Positions 37,737 through 49,063 of a DNA stretch of 64,000 nt are shown piece after piece. The notes beneath the pieces are model-generated. The model saw only the letters and a list, made by a program, of their open reading frames with translations. It was not told the origin of the DNA and did no database searches. Each line of letters opens with the position of its first letter. Position 1 is the first letter of the stretch. Made by a program: the position numbers and the translations under genes. Source of the DNA: Toxoplasma gondii ME49 (taxonomy: Eukaryota; Apicomplexa; Conoidasida; Eucoccidiorida; Sarcocystidae); contig NC_031475.1 in assembly GCF_000006565.2 (NCBI RefSeq), positions 4,168,522-4,232,521 on the forward strand. Reading direction: 5' to 3'.

Positions 37737-40700
37737 CTACTGAGCAATAGCCATATTCTTGTCGCCCTCCCCACTCGACAGTTGTACGTTCTTCTTCGTG
37801 TCACCAGTGGCATGACCTGCTTCCGGATCTTCTCCTCGGTGCAGTGTCTCCAGACAGCGTCCTTTAGCCTCAGGGACCGTGAGAACCGTGAACAGAAGCG
37901 ACAGCAGGCTCGTCACGACGAAAATCAGGAACGTTCCTGGGGACACAACATGCAAGGGGGGATACGGACAAGCTCACACAACGTGTATGGTGACGAAGTC
38001 TACTCTCAGGAAGAATGCCGTTTTCGCCTCCCCAAGACAACACCTTTGAGAAAAGCCATAGTGCATCCCGTTCTGCAAAGATAATCGCTCCATTTCACTC
38101 TCTTTCCTTTGGATTGTTTCGGCACCTCGCGCCTGTTGCACTCCCAACGTACCGGCGTGAGTGACTAATTCAAACAGCGGCTCAAAACCAATCTGGAGAC
38201 AAAATGCGCCCAAATGGCTTGTCATGGTCGTCAGCCCAACTCCAACGCCGCGGACACACGTCGGTACCACCTGAGAATCAACCATGCCACCATTCCGCTT
38301 CCATAGTGGGGGTATACTGTTCGACAAAGAGCCATCAGCCGTCCCTAAGTTAAAAACAAAGAAGACGATCGCACCCTCTTCTGTTTATAATACTTGTTGA
38401 TCTATCTGATTCCTCACTTTTTAGGAACATGTTAAATCATGCATTTAATTTTAAACAATTTTTACAAACTTTGAAAATAGGGAAATCTTTCGCTAAAAAA
38501 TTGCCACCGTTTATTTTAGTGTTTAGAAACTATATATCGTCCAGAAGGTAGTCCCTCTTCGACCATGCGAATCCACCACTCAAATCTCTATCGACGAGAG
38601 TCAAAAACTCTTTTTCAGACTAATCCTTCCGCAGTGACTTGCTTTGAGTCACGGTTTCTTGGGTGTAAGCCGAGGTCAGGTGGTACCAGAGAAACTTGTG
38701 AAGTGAGAGTAGCGCGTTGTTGAATGAAGATTGTACAAAGGAGAAACGAACGCGGTTTCGTTTGAAAGACTGCAACACACGGCAAGTTGCCAAACGAAAG
38801 GCGAATCCTTCCCTACAAAACGTTGACTGAATGGAAACGTTTAGCGCCTTTTTTCACTGGGGGATTGGGTGGGGTGCCTCAACGTGTTCGGCCTTCCAAA
38901 TGTCACACGCTTTCTCAGAGCGCCATTTTTAAAAACACGGAGAGCATATTCCAAGCCCACACTGTACGTTATCTCCGTGCTCTCAACTTGAATTCATCTT
39001 ACAATTTCTATTTCTTATGGGAAGCCGGTCTTTGGTGGGCGTGTCTACCACTGCACCGCGCTTGCCGATTTTGTTCGTTGAAACGCCACGAATACTCACC
39101 TCACTTGCCAGCACGAGCATCAAGCTCGCCCATCCGGCGCTCCAGAAGAAGATGTAGCTAAAGACAGCTGACAAAACAAGGTAGGACGCTGACTCTAGAT
39201 GCTTCCATCCTGCAGTGAGCGCCTCAGTTGTGCAGTGTCCGCTCAGGTGACCATGTGTGCCTTGGAGCAAGCCAAAGGCAACCTGCACGAACGAAATCCA
39301 CCGCAGCATATCAGAAAGAAGAGTTCCTCCTGACACTTTTGCGTATGAAAGAACGGATCCAAGCGTTTTCTGGAGTTGTTCCGACTTCAGAGAAAACGTC
39401 TGCTCTTCCACACGTGGATACTTCCACGAGTATGTAGCAGATATACGTAACACCCACACATGTACATCCTCGCGTATATGCACAAATGCACATACGAATC
39501 CCCGTAAGGAATGTGTTACTGTACATACAACTCCACTGTTCACCTGGTCTGTTTCATCTGAATAGATAAAGACTTCGCCCTGCCGCCCGTGGTATTTTGC
39601 GGGGCATTGATACACGCGCGCGAGCGTACATCTCTCCATGAACAAAACCATCGAGACATCTGACGTCTGCGTAGATGTAGACGCAAGATTATTCACAAGT
39701 ATACTTCGTCACACACATTTACATATGCATATGTGGTAATAACTCGAGAATGCGTAGAGTTTTAAACTACATGACGACGATATGGTTACTGAGAGTTTCT
39801 ATCACAGTATCGTCAAGGATCATGGCATTCAGAAATACTTCCTTTGTAATTTCTGACCGCTTGACTCGCCCCTGCAACGAGTTGCTTACCGTCAACAAAA
39901 CGTGGCAAAGGCAGCTGCCGCCAACTCCCAGGAACAGAAGTTTCCTTCGTCCCCAGACGTCCACAAGACCCACGCACGTAACTACGCCTGCCATCTAAAA
40001 CGCATGAAACACACATTGAACAAGAAGTAGAAAACTGCGGAGACCACAGTGTAGAGTGTACTTTTTTCTATGTGCAAGACATGCAGATTTTGTGTGCTTT
40101 GACACAAATACAGACACATGCCGCCACCAATCTCCAGTTGTATTCTAACGCTTCCACCGTGTTTCTGTGAGCTTCCTAGCGTGTCTCTCTTGTCTCGAGC
40201 TGCACGTTCTACCTACTCTCGTTCTCGAGCGTTCTCCCATACTATTTCAAGCTTTCAGGACAAGCTGCATGCACGCATCGCTTGCATATGATTAACTCTT
40301 CAGAGTTCCCTCTATAAATGCCGTTGGTCTCATTCTGCTACGTTGAGAGTTTTAAAGAGTCCTAGAAACAATCTCATGAACGCTGATACCTGGGAGACAT
40401 TCACTCGGATGGTTCGAGTGCTTCTGCGCCTTATCGTTGCTTCGTGAATTTCTTGTTTCCCAGCGTACCTTCGCTATGCCGACAAGAAATCCTGCGGCGC
40501 TGGTGTCGCAGATGCCGGCGAACTGGAAAATGTCAACGGCAAAATACTGAATCGTGCTTCCCCCGGTGGCGAGGTGTGCAACTGCGCATGCAACGGCGAT
40601 CCCCAGAGCGCGTTTGTGGGTCGACATGCCGCGTCGGACCTGAAGGAGGAGAGTGGAGAGGCACAGACGCGAGAACGAAAGCGGGAGAGAGCATCCACCT

Positions 40701-43700
40701 TCAGGCAGAGACCCTGAACGCTAAACAACGTGAAAAGATACGCGGTGAGAGGTCGGAAAACAAGAGTCCGTCAGAGAACGAGAAAGATGGGGACCACGGG
40801 CGAGAACGAGCACGCATGTGAGTTCGCCGCGTCGCGGGAAATGGAGAGGCGAACAGAAAGAGACAAACAAGTGCTCCACGCGAGAAAGGTGAGCACTCTC
40901 GGAGAAAGAGACAAGACGAGAGAATGTGAGAGACCGAAGTGACAGGAAGTCCGAAAAAGGACCAGCGACGGACAGAGAGAAGGCAGCGAGACGGCTCTGG
41001 GAGACTGAAGGGTGACCAGAAGAGAAACGAAGAACGCGTTTGCAGGCGAACACGGAGACGAGAGGTACGGAGAGGAGAGGTACAGACAAGTGTGGATCTT
41101 TGTAAACTTCTGGGTGTGACAAAGAAGACACGAGTCCTTACATTCTGTAGATATTCTCCAACTCCCTGGTGAGCCTGATCGCCAACCTGACGCCTTAAAT
41201 TCACCACGGAAAGAGCTGCATTCTCTCGGCGCATGCCCAATCTGATAAGCGACTTCTCAGCTTGAGAAAGCAAACCTTTTTGGACGAGCCACCGCGGACT
41301 TTCGGGTAAAAACAAGACGACACACAGCCCCTGCAGAAGCCAGAGAAGATTCAACGTTCAGAGCGAGTCGAAAAGAGATGAGAAAAAAGAAACCATGAAG
41401 AGCAACACAAGAGCCATGGAAACGAACGGAGGCGAAAACCCCACGGGACAGATGACAAATCCCTGGAGGAAGGGGGGACCACAAGGAAAAGACGAGAAAT
41501 GGTTTTGAGCTCGTGGGTGTCTCAATAACAAGCTGGGTGCTTGTACGACAATGTATCAGCGCATCAACAGTGAATGTGTGGAGCATTTCAAGCACGATGC
41601 GACACTGGTGAGATGTTGACGGTTTCCTTTCTTGACTGAGTGCTCCCCACGATGAATTCGAGTCTCAGAGAAGCCTATATTCGAAAGGGATGACGGCGAA
41701 CTGGCCACAGGCTTGGGATGGTGTATATACATTGCCTTTAACACTGCATATTTTGGCGGAAGGTTGTGTGTGCACAGACAGATTCAAAACTACATAAAGA
41801 CAGTCCGATATATCTGTATCTGCGCCTGTCTGCACGCATCGAGCAAGAACAGAGATATGCTCAAAGGTATCAACGCAGGCATGCGTGTAGAGAACACTGC
41901 CACTCCTGCTTGACACCCGTTTGACATAAAGACCCACAGCTCGCCACGGATACGTGCGCCGGAAAGGATCCACTTTATGAAAGCTTTTGTTTTCTTTCAG
42001 TCCAGTCTTTGCGTGTTTTTCACCTGCATGAGGCCCAGGATTGGAATGACTTCAAGCAGAGGCCGCCACGTCCAAGCTCCGAAGACCCAAGCCGCGCCAT
42101 ACGCACCGAGGCAACCTGGAATTTATAAAAAAGAGCGACGCGTATGCACGCATAAAGACAGATTTTTTCGTTCGGTCTATTCAGGTGACTCCGCATTCTG
42201 ACCACAATCGTCGTTTGTCGAGACTGAAGTCAGCATAAGAAAAACGGTGGATCAGGCTTCGTAGCGCGCACTCACGGACTCGTCTGGACATCGAGTATCC
42301 ATGTCCCTTTGTGCACATGCGCACATTCATGGAGTTTTGGAGCGAGGGCAAGCCCGGAGGACGACAGGAAGCAGCATGGCTACACGGATGTGGCTCCGAA
42401 AATACAAATATACATGCAGAGACAGAGATCAATGACGCATGCGCAAACCCCCATCGACGCAGGAATGCACTGACGAGACTAATCGCGTTTCTCTTTCGCC
42501 TTGTCATGCTGCCGCTGTTGATGGCTGCCTGTATGTCGGCGTATGTTCTCGTTAGTCCGCTGAAGAGGACGATCGCCTCGTCTCAGAGAAAAACCAACGA
42601 TTTCATGAAACTCACCGCACACTTGCAGCATTTCCTGCGAACTAACGAGCGCACCCCGCAGCGATTCAGGTGCGATTTCGCTGATGTACGTGGCGATGAC
42701 GACGAAACCGATACCAGTTGCCAAGCCGAGAAAAAAACGCCCCAGCAAGAGATGCTGGAAACAAAACACAGGACAAACAAAGAACAGCATGCGTCCTCAA
42801 ACAGCTGAACAGGAGGCACGGAATGCAACACCTCAGCAACCGGACCATCTGCATGCGTCCTGCACACACGTGGGAAGATGAGAACGCTAGCGCAGTGTTT
42901 GGATACAAGGAAATCCGAAACAGGTGTAAATGGAGTTAGGTGGAAGGTACTCGAGGCACCAAACATCCATTTTCAGGAAGGCGTGACTGTTTCGAAAACC
43001 TTGAGAATGCCACTTTTTCACGTGTGCGCATATAAGCAAGATTGGATCGGAATGGAACCACGAATTTCATACAAGAGGATACACCCGCGTACGCTTGCAT
43101 AGACGCATACATCTCGCTGTTGCATCTGCACACATGTGCGGTACGATAGAGAAGAAGGATTCGAGCAGAAGGTAGTTGACACGCTGGAAGCAGACTGAAA
43201 GAACTCTTACAAAGTCTTGTCACGCAGGCAGTCTCCTTTCCTATCTTTGTAACGCTCATCAGTGGACATGCCTGTGAGTGACAGAAGGGATGCGTCTACT
43301 GAAACGCACGAATCGGCGGTCCAAGAGCCTCTTGCTGGGCAAGCGTTGACTCCGACAGGCTTCTCACCGAAAAAAGGCCGCCCATGGAGATGAGGAAACC
43401 TCCAACGACGACGAGCAAATCGCTGAGGACGAGGGATGCACGTCGGCCCACCGCATCAGCCAGCAGCCCTCCACAGAGGCCTCCAATCTGCAAGATAGAG
43501 AGAGCGTGTACAAAACCAGACCGGAGATTTTCCTCTGTTCAGGGGCAACTCTCGTCTGTTCCGGGCGTCACGGTGAACAGAGCGGCGAAGAAGAGGGAGT
43601 GACAAAGAAACTCTGAAACGAGGCTACATACCCACAGTGTTGCGAGCCATATGCGCAGTACATGGAAAAGTAGTTGTCGATCGTTTCCTCGGATACCCAC

Positions 43701-44557
43701 GGTCGACATGTCCTGCCATCGCGAAAGACGCCTCCCCCTTGCTGGTGTACATGAGTCTGTTCTTGCTCCGTGAGAATCGAAACTTGCTTTCAACGAGGCG
43801 GTTCTCTAACCACTTTCGGAAGTGCACACAGGCATGCCAAGTGGGGAGAAACACGAGCTGGCGTACATGTCCTTGCCTGGAAAGGCGCGTTTACGGTTGT
43901 TTATACATGCCCACACACATAAACGCAGTTTCGCCCTGAGGAACCAGGTGTGTCTAAACATCGGCCGGTCGTCTTCCAGCGCTGCGGTGGAAAAACGGGT
44001 TCTTCCAAGATCCGCGAAAAAGTGAAGAAAACGTGGCTGTCCAGAAAGGCTGTCGCACGAGTGCCTACCGCGGCTCCAGGTGCGAAGAGCGCGATAAACA
44101 TGCTTTTGTCAGCGCATGTGAAGGAAGTTCCGCAGAGATTGAACGCTTGTTGGACGGGGTTGAGAACGACCGAGACGCAGCAGAGGTCGTATCCAGCAAT
44201 GAGGCCCGTGAGGCAGGCAGTGAAGACCGCGACGAAGAAGCGAACTCCGAGAGGCTGCCGTACGTCCGGAACCTTATGCCGACTCCCTTCTTTGCCCTTT
44301 CCCGGCTGAGCGGGATCCGCAGAAAGCCCCATCTGATGCGGTTTTTTAGGAGGCTGAGGAGACCCCGCTGCCTGCTCCTTGCCTGTTGGCAAGTCAATGT
44401 GTGTTGACGCCAGTGACTCGGAGGAACTCAAGGCAGCTGCAGGTACAGCTGAGGTAGCAGGAGTCATCTCAACAACAGAAACGTTCATGGAGGAGCCCGG
44501 CGAAGACGCAGCGGAAGGCCGCGCGTCTTCCCCGCCAGCTGCGACAGGCTGCGTCAT
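37737..44557 (-). CDS. Major facilitator superfamily transporter, sugar-porter type
   Basis: Ten exons join in phase to 602 codons (601 residues): 44069-44557, 43368-43487, 42616-42754, 42024-42115, 41142-41330, 40469-40639, 39890-39994, 39100-39282, 38153-38270 and 37737-37936. The start at 44557 opens MTQPVAAGG; an in-frame ATG at 44740 would add 61 residues. After a 100-residue Ser/Pro-rich cytosolic N-terminus come the sugar-porter marks: GYD after helix 1, ADAVGRR after helix 2, GRFFLGLATGIG in helix 4, PESPRWLV at 289-296 after helix 6, VDVWGRR after helix 8, SEVVPTCVRGVGVG before helix 11 and PEAKGR at 557-562 after helix 12. The QQxxG...YY substrate motif of helix 7 is replaced by AHLATGGSTIQYF (364-376), so hexose transport cannot be assumed. 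The join between exons 2 and 3 is short by several residues compared with relatives, so a small exon may have been missed. Expected in the plasma or an internal membrane. Confidence 0.9.
38350..38545. other. AT-rich island in the same transporter intron
   Basis: About 190 bases are much richer in A and T than the flanks (long AAAA/TTTT strings around 38420-38530). A stop-free stretch of about 38 codons begins ATG at 38429 and is rich in Phe, Lys and Leu, as organellar genes are. It may be an organelle-derived insertion or merely an AT-rich intron segment; no source was recognised. Confidence 0.3.
38943..39017 (+). repeat. Cytochrome-b-like fragment (nuclear copy of mitochondrial DNA) in a transporter intron
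   Basis: Read on the plus strand, the 25 codons contain ALNLNSSYNF followed by Y-F-L, preceded by S-I-F-Q-A-H-x-V. This matches the N-terminus of coccidian mitochondrial cytochrome b as I recall it, at about 18 of 25 residues. The fragment lies antisense in the intron between transporter exons 8 and 9. It is too short and diverged to be functional. Nuclear fragments of mitochondrial DNA are known to be common in T. gondii. The recall is from memory and needs an alignment. Confidence 0.65.
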
Positions 44558-45999
44558 CGTCGCAGAGAAAGTGGCGAAACTCGAGCAAGCACCCGTTTTT
44601 ACGCAAAAGAGAGGAGCCAAATGGCTACAAACTTGACAGTTCCCACGATTTCGAGGAGTGTCTAGAAGCTGGGTAGCATCTGGAGAAAGAAGACAACGGG
44701 GCGATCCAGTCCGCTTTCCTCGCGGTTCATGCACATTCACGTCTTGAGTGCGTCAAAGACACTCCCGTAGTGCCTGACCGGGTGGGATGTCTGGACAACA
44801 CCCTGAAAAAGTCGAACTCGAAAAAAGTCGTGCAGACACGGAGGCAACGCACAAGAAGAGCACAGTTGGGGATTTCCTGGCACCAAATCGCCGGACAACC
44901 CATCCGAAGAACTCCAGCACGGCCTCAGCCTTCACCTTGTGCATCGACAAACGGTAGAAGAAGAGTCCGACAGGAAGGCACACTGAAACCGGTGCACACA
45001 GACGCCCACGAGTGCCCGCGAAACGGAGTTGTCTAAACTCCAAAGTGCCGCCGTTCAACGACCGATAGACTCTGGAGCATCACCGACAGTTTCCTCGTCC
45101 TTTGCCGAGTGTCGGTTGCCCACGGAGACGCCCACATGTACCTCTCCTGTGTCGCCGCCCTCAAAAAGAATTCGGGGCAAAACAGTTATGCCAGAAGACA
45201 CCAAGCGATGCCGTTCCAGTTCCACGCATCCCCATTCCCTCTTCTTTCGGGGTTCCTTCCACACACCGCCTTCTGTCCTATTTGGGGTGGTGATAATCGA
45301 AACGGAAGACAACTGTCGTTCTTGATACGTTGCCGAGTCGTTAAGCGAACCAGAGAAAAATGTACAGCGTTGCTTGTGTAGGAGAGCACTCGCATTTTAG
45401 CAAATGCCCGGCACCCTACACAAGGGATATAATCAATTTGCTGAGCGAGGCACAAGGATATTTTGGCGTCTACATCCGTGAGCGGATGGCCCCTTGTGCG
45501 GCAGATGAGTTGACGTTTTTCTTACCACCGAAGCGAAATGAATGGCCCAGCGCCTTCTCTACTTGTGTCTGCAGGTTTCCCCGTTTTCTGCTGGCGTCAA
45601 GTCCGGCGTACGAAGGTATACGCACCATCACAAGTGGGGCTTTGCGAGCGCTGGCAGTTACAGAAAGTGTCATTTCAAACTTTTAGGCTTGATACTGTAG
45701 CTTTCAGAGGAAAACTAATTTCCTTGTTTCCCTTGTTTGACTTGCCATGAGCTGGAAAACTGGAATGGACGGCTTCGGTGCGAGAAGCGCGCGGCGTTAT
45801 ACGCGACCGAAAGGACTCCGCTTCGAGATGTCTCCATGAAGAGGAAGGATCTCAAACGTGAATTTATCTACAAATACAGCTGCATGTGCACTTCCGTGCA
45901 TCACAGCGTTTTTACTAACATTCCTAGATCCATATCCGCGTATCGATCGGGCCCTCGGCATACACCCATGGACAACCGTGTACACAATTCCACGCAAAA
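44558..45999. other. Spacer upstream of the transporter
   Basis: This is the probable 5' UTR and promoter of the transporter. The open frame continues upstream to another ATG at 44740. Apart from that no coding segment is supported up to the doubtful gene at about 46.0 kb. Confidence 0.4.
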
Positions 46000-46757
46000 A
46001 CAGCCGATCAGATGAGTCTGCATGCTCCAGCCATGTGTATGTGTACATTCGCAGCAATCCACTCTGCTGCAACGGACAGATGTTTGTGACTGGTCACGGA
46101 GAAATCGGCGGCCGCCAGCAGGGAAGATGAGAGAAAGAAGAACGTTTCGAGACCTCCGAGCCCGTTTGACAAATGCCGCCGGTACAATTGCGAAAATCAA
46201 CTTGAGGAGGCTAGAAAACGCGTCTGGAACTTTCAACGAAGGCGCGACAAAGAGAAGCTTTCTCCACAGACCCTGTAACCGCAGACCCACCGGAGAGTTG
46301 TCACATGCGGCACGGGGTTGGCGAATAAAAGCAGACGAGTACTTGAAAGCCACAGCATCGCCGAGACCGGAAGGAAGGGAGACGTACAAGTCACTGATTG
46401 CATGAAATGACAATGAAGGATGTTTTTTCCAGAAAAGAATAGGGACGCGAGGAGACGCCGCCGTGAAGAGCCAGCCGGCCAGGAAGCCACATGGAGCCTG
46501 GACAAGGAGAGAGAGAACCCAGACGGTCTCCCACAAGTTTCTTCAGTAAAATATCCCAGTTTTTAGGGCTTTGTAGCCGAAAATATCGATGTGCATGCGA
46601 AGACTTCCGTTGGAAACAAAAAACGCAGGCTACACTCACCAGGGAAACGAGAAGCAACCGAAGAAGGCACAAACGAGGCAAGGGTGCTGGCGCGGGTCCG
46701 ACGCAGGTGATGCAACATCCGTCCGTTGAGCGAAGTTGAGAGGAACTCAAAATTCAA
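46000..46757 (-). CDS. Doubtful small gene, possibly mitochondrial
   Basis: An ATG at 46757 (or 46736) opens an Arg/Ser/Ala-rich stretch containing LRRTRASTLASF, like a mitochondrial presequence. It ends at a good donor, CCCTG|GTGAGT. A good acceptor (CTTGTCCAG) follows on the minus strand at about 46495. Joining these gives only about 35 more residues before a stop. A different frame downstream is open for over 200 codons and reads like protein (LWRKLLFVAPSLKVPDAFSS), but I found no splice pattern that reaches it in phase from this ATG. The region may be a real gene with an exon I missed, a broken gene, or noncoding. Confidence 0.25.
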
Positions 46758-49063
46758 ATGACGGTGAGAGTGGGCTGCTCAACTCTACTTCCCCATAGCC
46801 AAAATTCTGTTCACATTTTCGTGGCTCTCCTGTTAACTGTAAGACAGCGTTGTTTAGGGCGCATGTTGGAAACCCGCACTTTGACATGAATAGGCTTTGA
46901 TCCTCAGATGCATTGATCGGTCTGTCCTACAGAGAGACACGTAGTTACTTGTAGGCTTACTTAGTTGTGTAGGTCTGCATCCAAGAAAACGACCCGCGCA
47001 GGTACACAGCTCTGGCCATCAACACTCAGCTTATAGAAATGTTAATGCATAGAGAGTAGTTAACAAAAAATCGAAGCCCCAGGTGGCACCGGACGGCGAC
47101 AACAAAAGTGCCGGAAGTTCGGTCAATAAGACGCGTACACAAGACAACCTGCATCTAGTCAACAAAGACACTCAAAATATCAACAACTGGTTCATCGAGT
47201 CTTTCTTCTGTTGTATGAGTTGTCTGCCAAGCTCGTGTCCGCACCTGACGGAGAAAAGAGATCGACATTGTAAACTTATTTGGTCACGGAAGTTCCCTTT
47301 GGTTCTTCGGCCTGCACCTGTCACCGAGATGGACTGTCTTTTTTATCGATACAAGGCAAGTATTTTGCTTTCTAGACTTCATTGCCTGATAGCCTTGCTT
47401 CTAACACTTCAGTTGAAAACGGGTCTCCCTCCTTATCCGCCATAGCCATGCGTGTTGTCTCAATACACACGATGGACCTCTGCGTTGTCCACAGTCTAAA
47501 AGCAGAGAGCACGAGGGCTCAAGACTTCATGTTTGTGGTCGCCTCAAGTTGCTTTTGGCAACTGTAACTGCGGGATTTACAAAACGAGCTCGGCAGCCTT
47601 GAGATTTCTACTCTCTCGCACCTTCCCTGCTGGCGCTGACTGTTTCATCTAAAGAGAAAGGCGCCATACAAGATAAGAAGCGTGGCCTTTGTGACCGGGA
47701 ATGGCGACAACTGAGAATGCCACCATGGGAAGCGTGCTCAAGCTAGCACAGAACAGTCCTGTTGATCGACGCGGTCTGCGGCACCATTGTGAAGGCGCAA
47801 GCAATGACCCTTTGGGTCGCTTCCACACGGATAAAATGTACAGACATATACTGTACACAGAACCATTCTTTCAGCGCCTAAGAGCAGATATCTTAGGACT
47901 CGTTCATGTCCCTAATTACTGTGCACATGTTCAGGTAAATGCTCGGAAGTGGAAACACCCTTGGACACGTCGACACAGAAGTCTATGTGTAGGGTGCCGT
48001 GAAAGCGAAGGTGGCTATGGCATCTGAGAAGAACCCTTTGGCGCCAAAATGTTTTCAACTGCCGGTCTGCCTGCTATAAGTGTTTAATCCGCCGACATTT
48101 GTGGGTTTTTGGAGAGCCGGCGCCCTGACTCTTCCCGGCGCAGTCGAAGCTGAGCGGAGCTATTCATCGAACAATGGAGTTGCGACAAATCGAAAAACTC
48201 GAAACGAACGAGCACTCGAACTAAACTAAGAACAAGGGCATGCTTGTTCTTTCTTCAGATCCATACCCCAGGGCGGAACGGAGGTGCACTTTACCGAGTA
48301 GGAGGTATCGTCGGCAGAGAGGAGAAATAGTCAATTGAAACTAAGTTCTCAGCCAAATGCAGAATCTGAGGCGTTCATGCCACCTTGGTCTGTGTCCAGG
48401 GCCAACACCTGTCAGGCTCCTGGGGTTGGCAAAAGCGAATCATTTCTTGAAAAAGTCAGACGAACCCTCACGCCAAATGCGAGATGGTCGCCACTTGCTG
48501 TCGCGCTCGGGAGGTACCATGAAAGGCCACGTATCCCTCAAGCACCGCTGGAAGACGTCTGTGATCGCGATTTCCTGAACAAACATCAAGCAGGAAAACG
48601 CATTTCGCAGGTTCGTAAGGGTCGTGATATTTGAAACGCCTTCAACACTGGACGCGCAGAACTGTAAGGGTGCGTCTCGAGTAGCTTCTCCGTGGGTCTG
48701 TCGCACTATTCCAACTCTAATCCTTCTCTGTCCCTATGAGTTATGAAACCCCTTCACAATGAAACAGAAGAAACAAATTCATCTTCTTGGTCGTTTTACC
48801 ACCGTTGACCCGGTGCCAAGAGTCTCAGGTGAAGCAGCGACGAAACGGGGAAGAAAAACACGCCAGTACACCGAATAGGAGCGATGAGAGACACAACACA
48901 GTGGCTTCTAAAGAAAATCTCTTGATTCAAGATGACTGCGTTTTCTAAGCTGTTTGATGTACTATAAGCCGTCCAGAGTGCCTATGCCGCTGTTTTTCTC
49001 ACAGCAGGCGGCTGAATACGTTTTTGATATCTCCAGGCATCGAACGAATGAGAAAAGCGGATG
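46758..49063. other. Intergenic stretch, no gene seen
   Basis: The 2.3 kb before the 3' end of the ATP23 gene contains short frames only. Frames at about 47100-47445 and 47700-48025 have no good start context, no domain and no splice partners. Confidence 0.45.
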
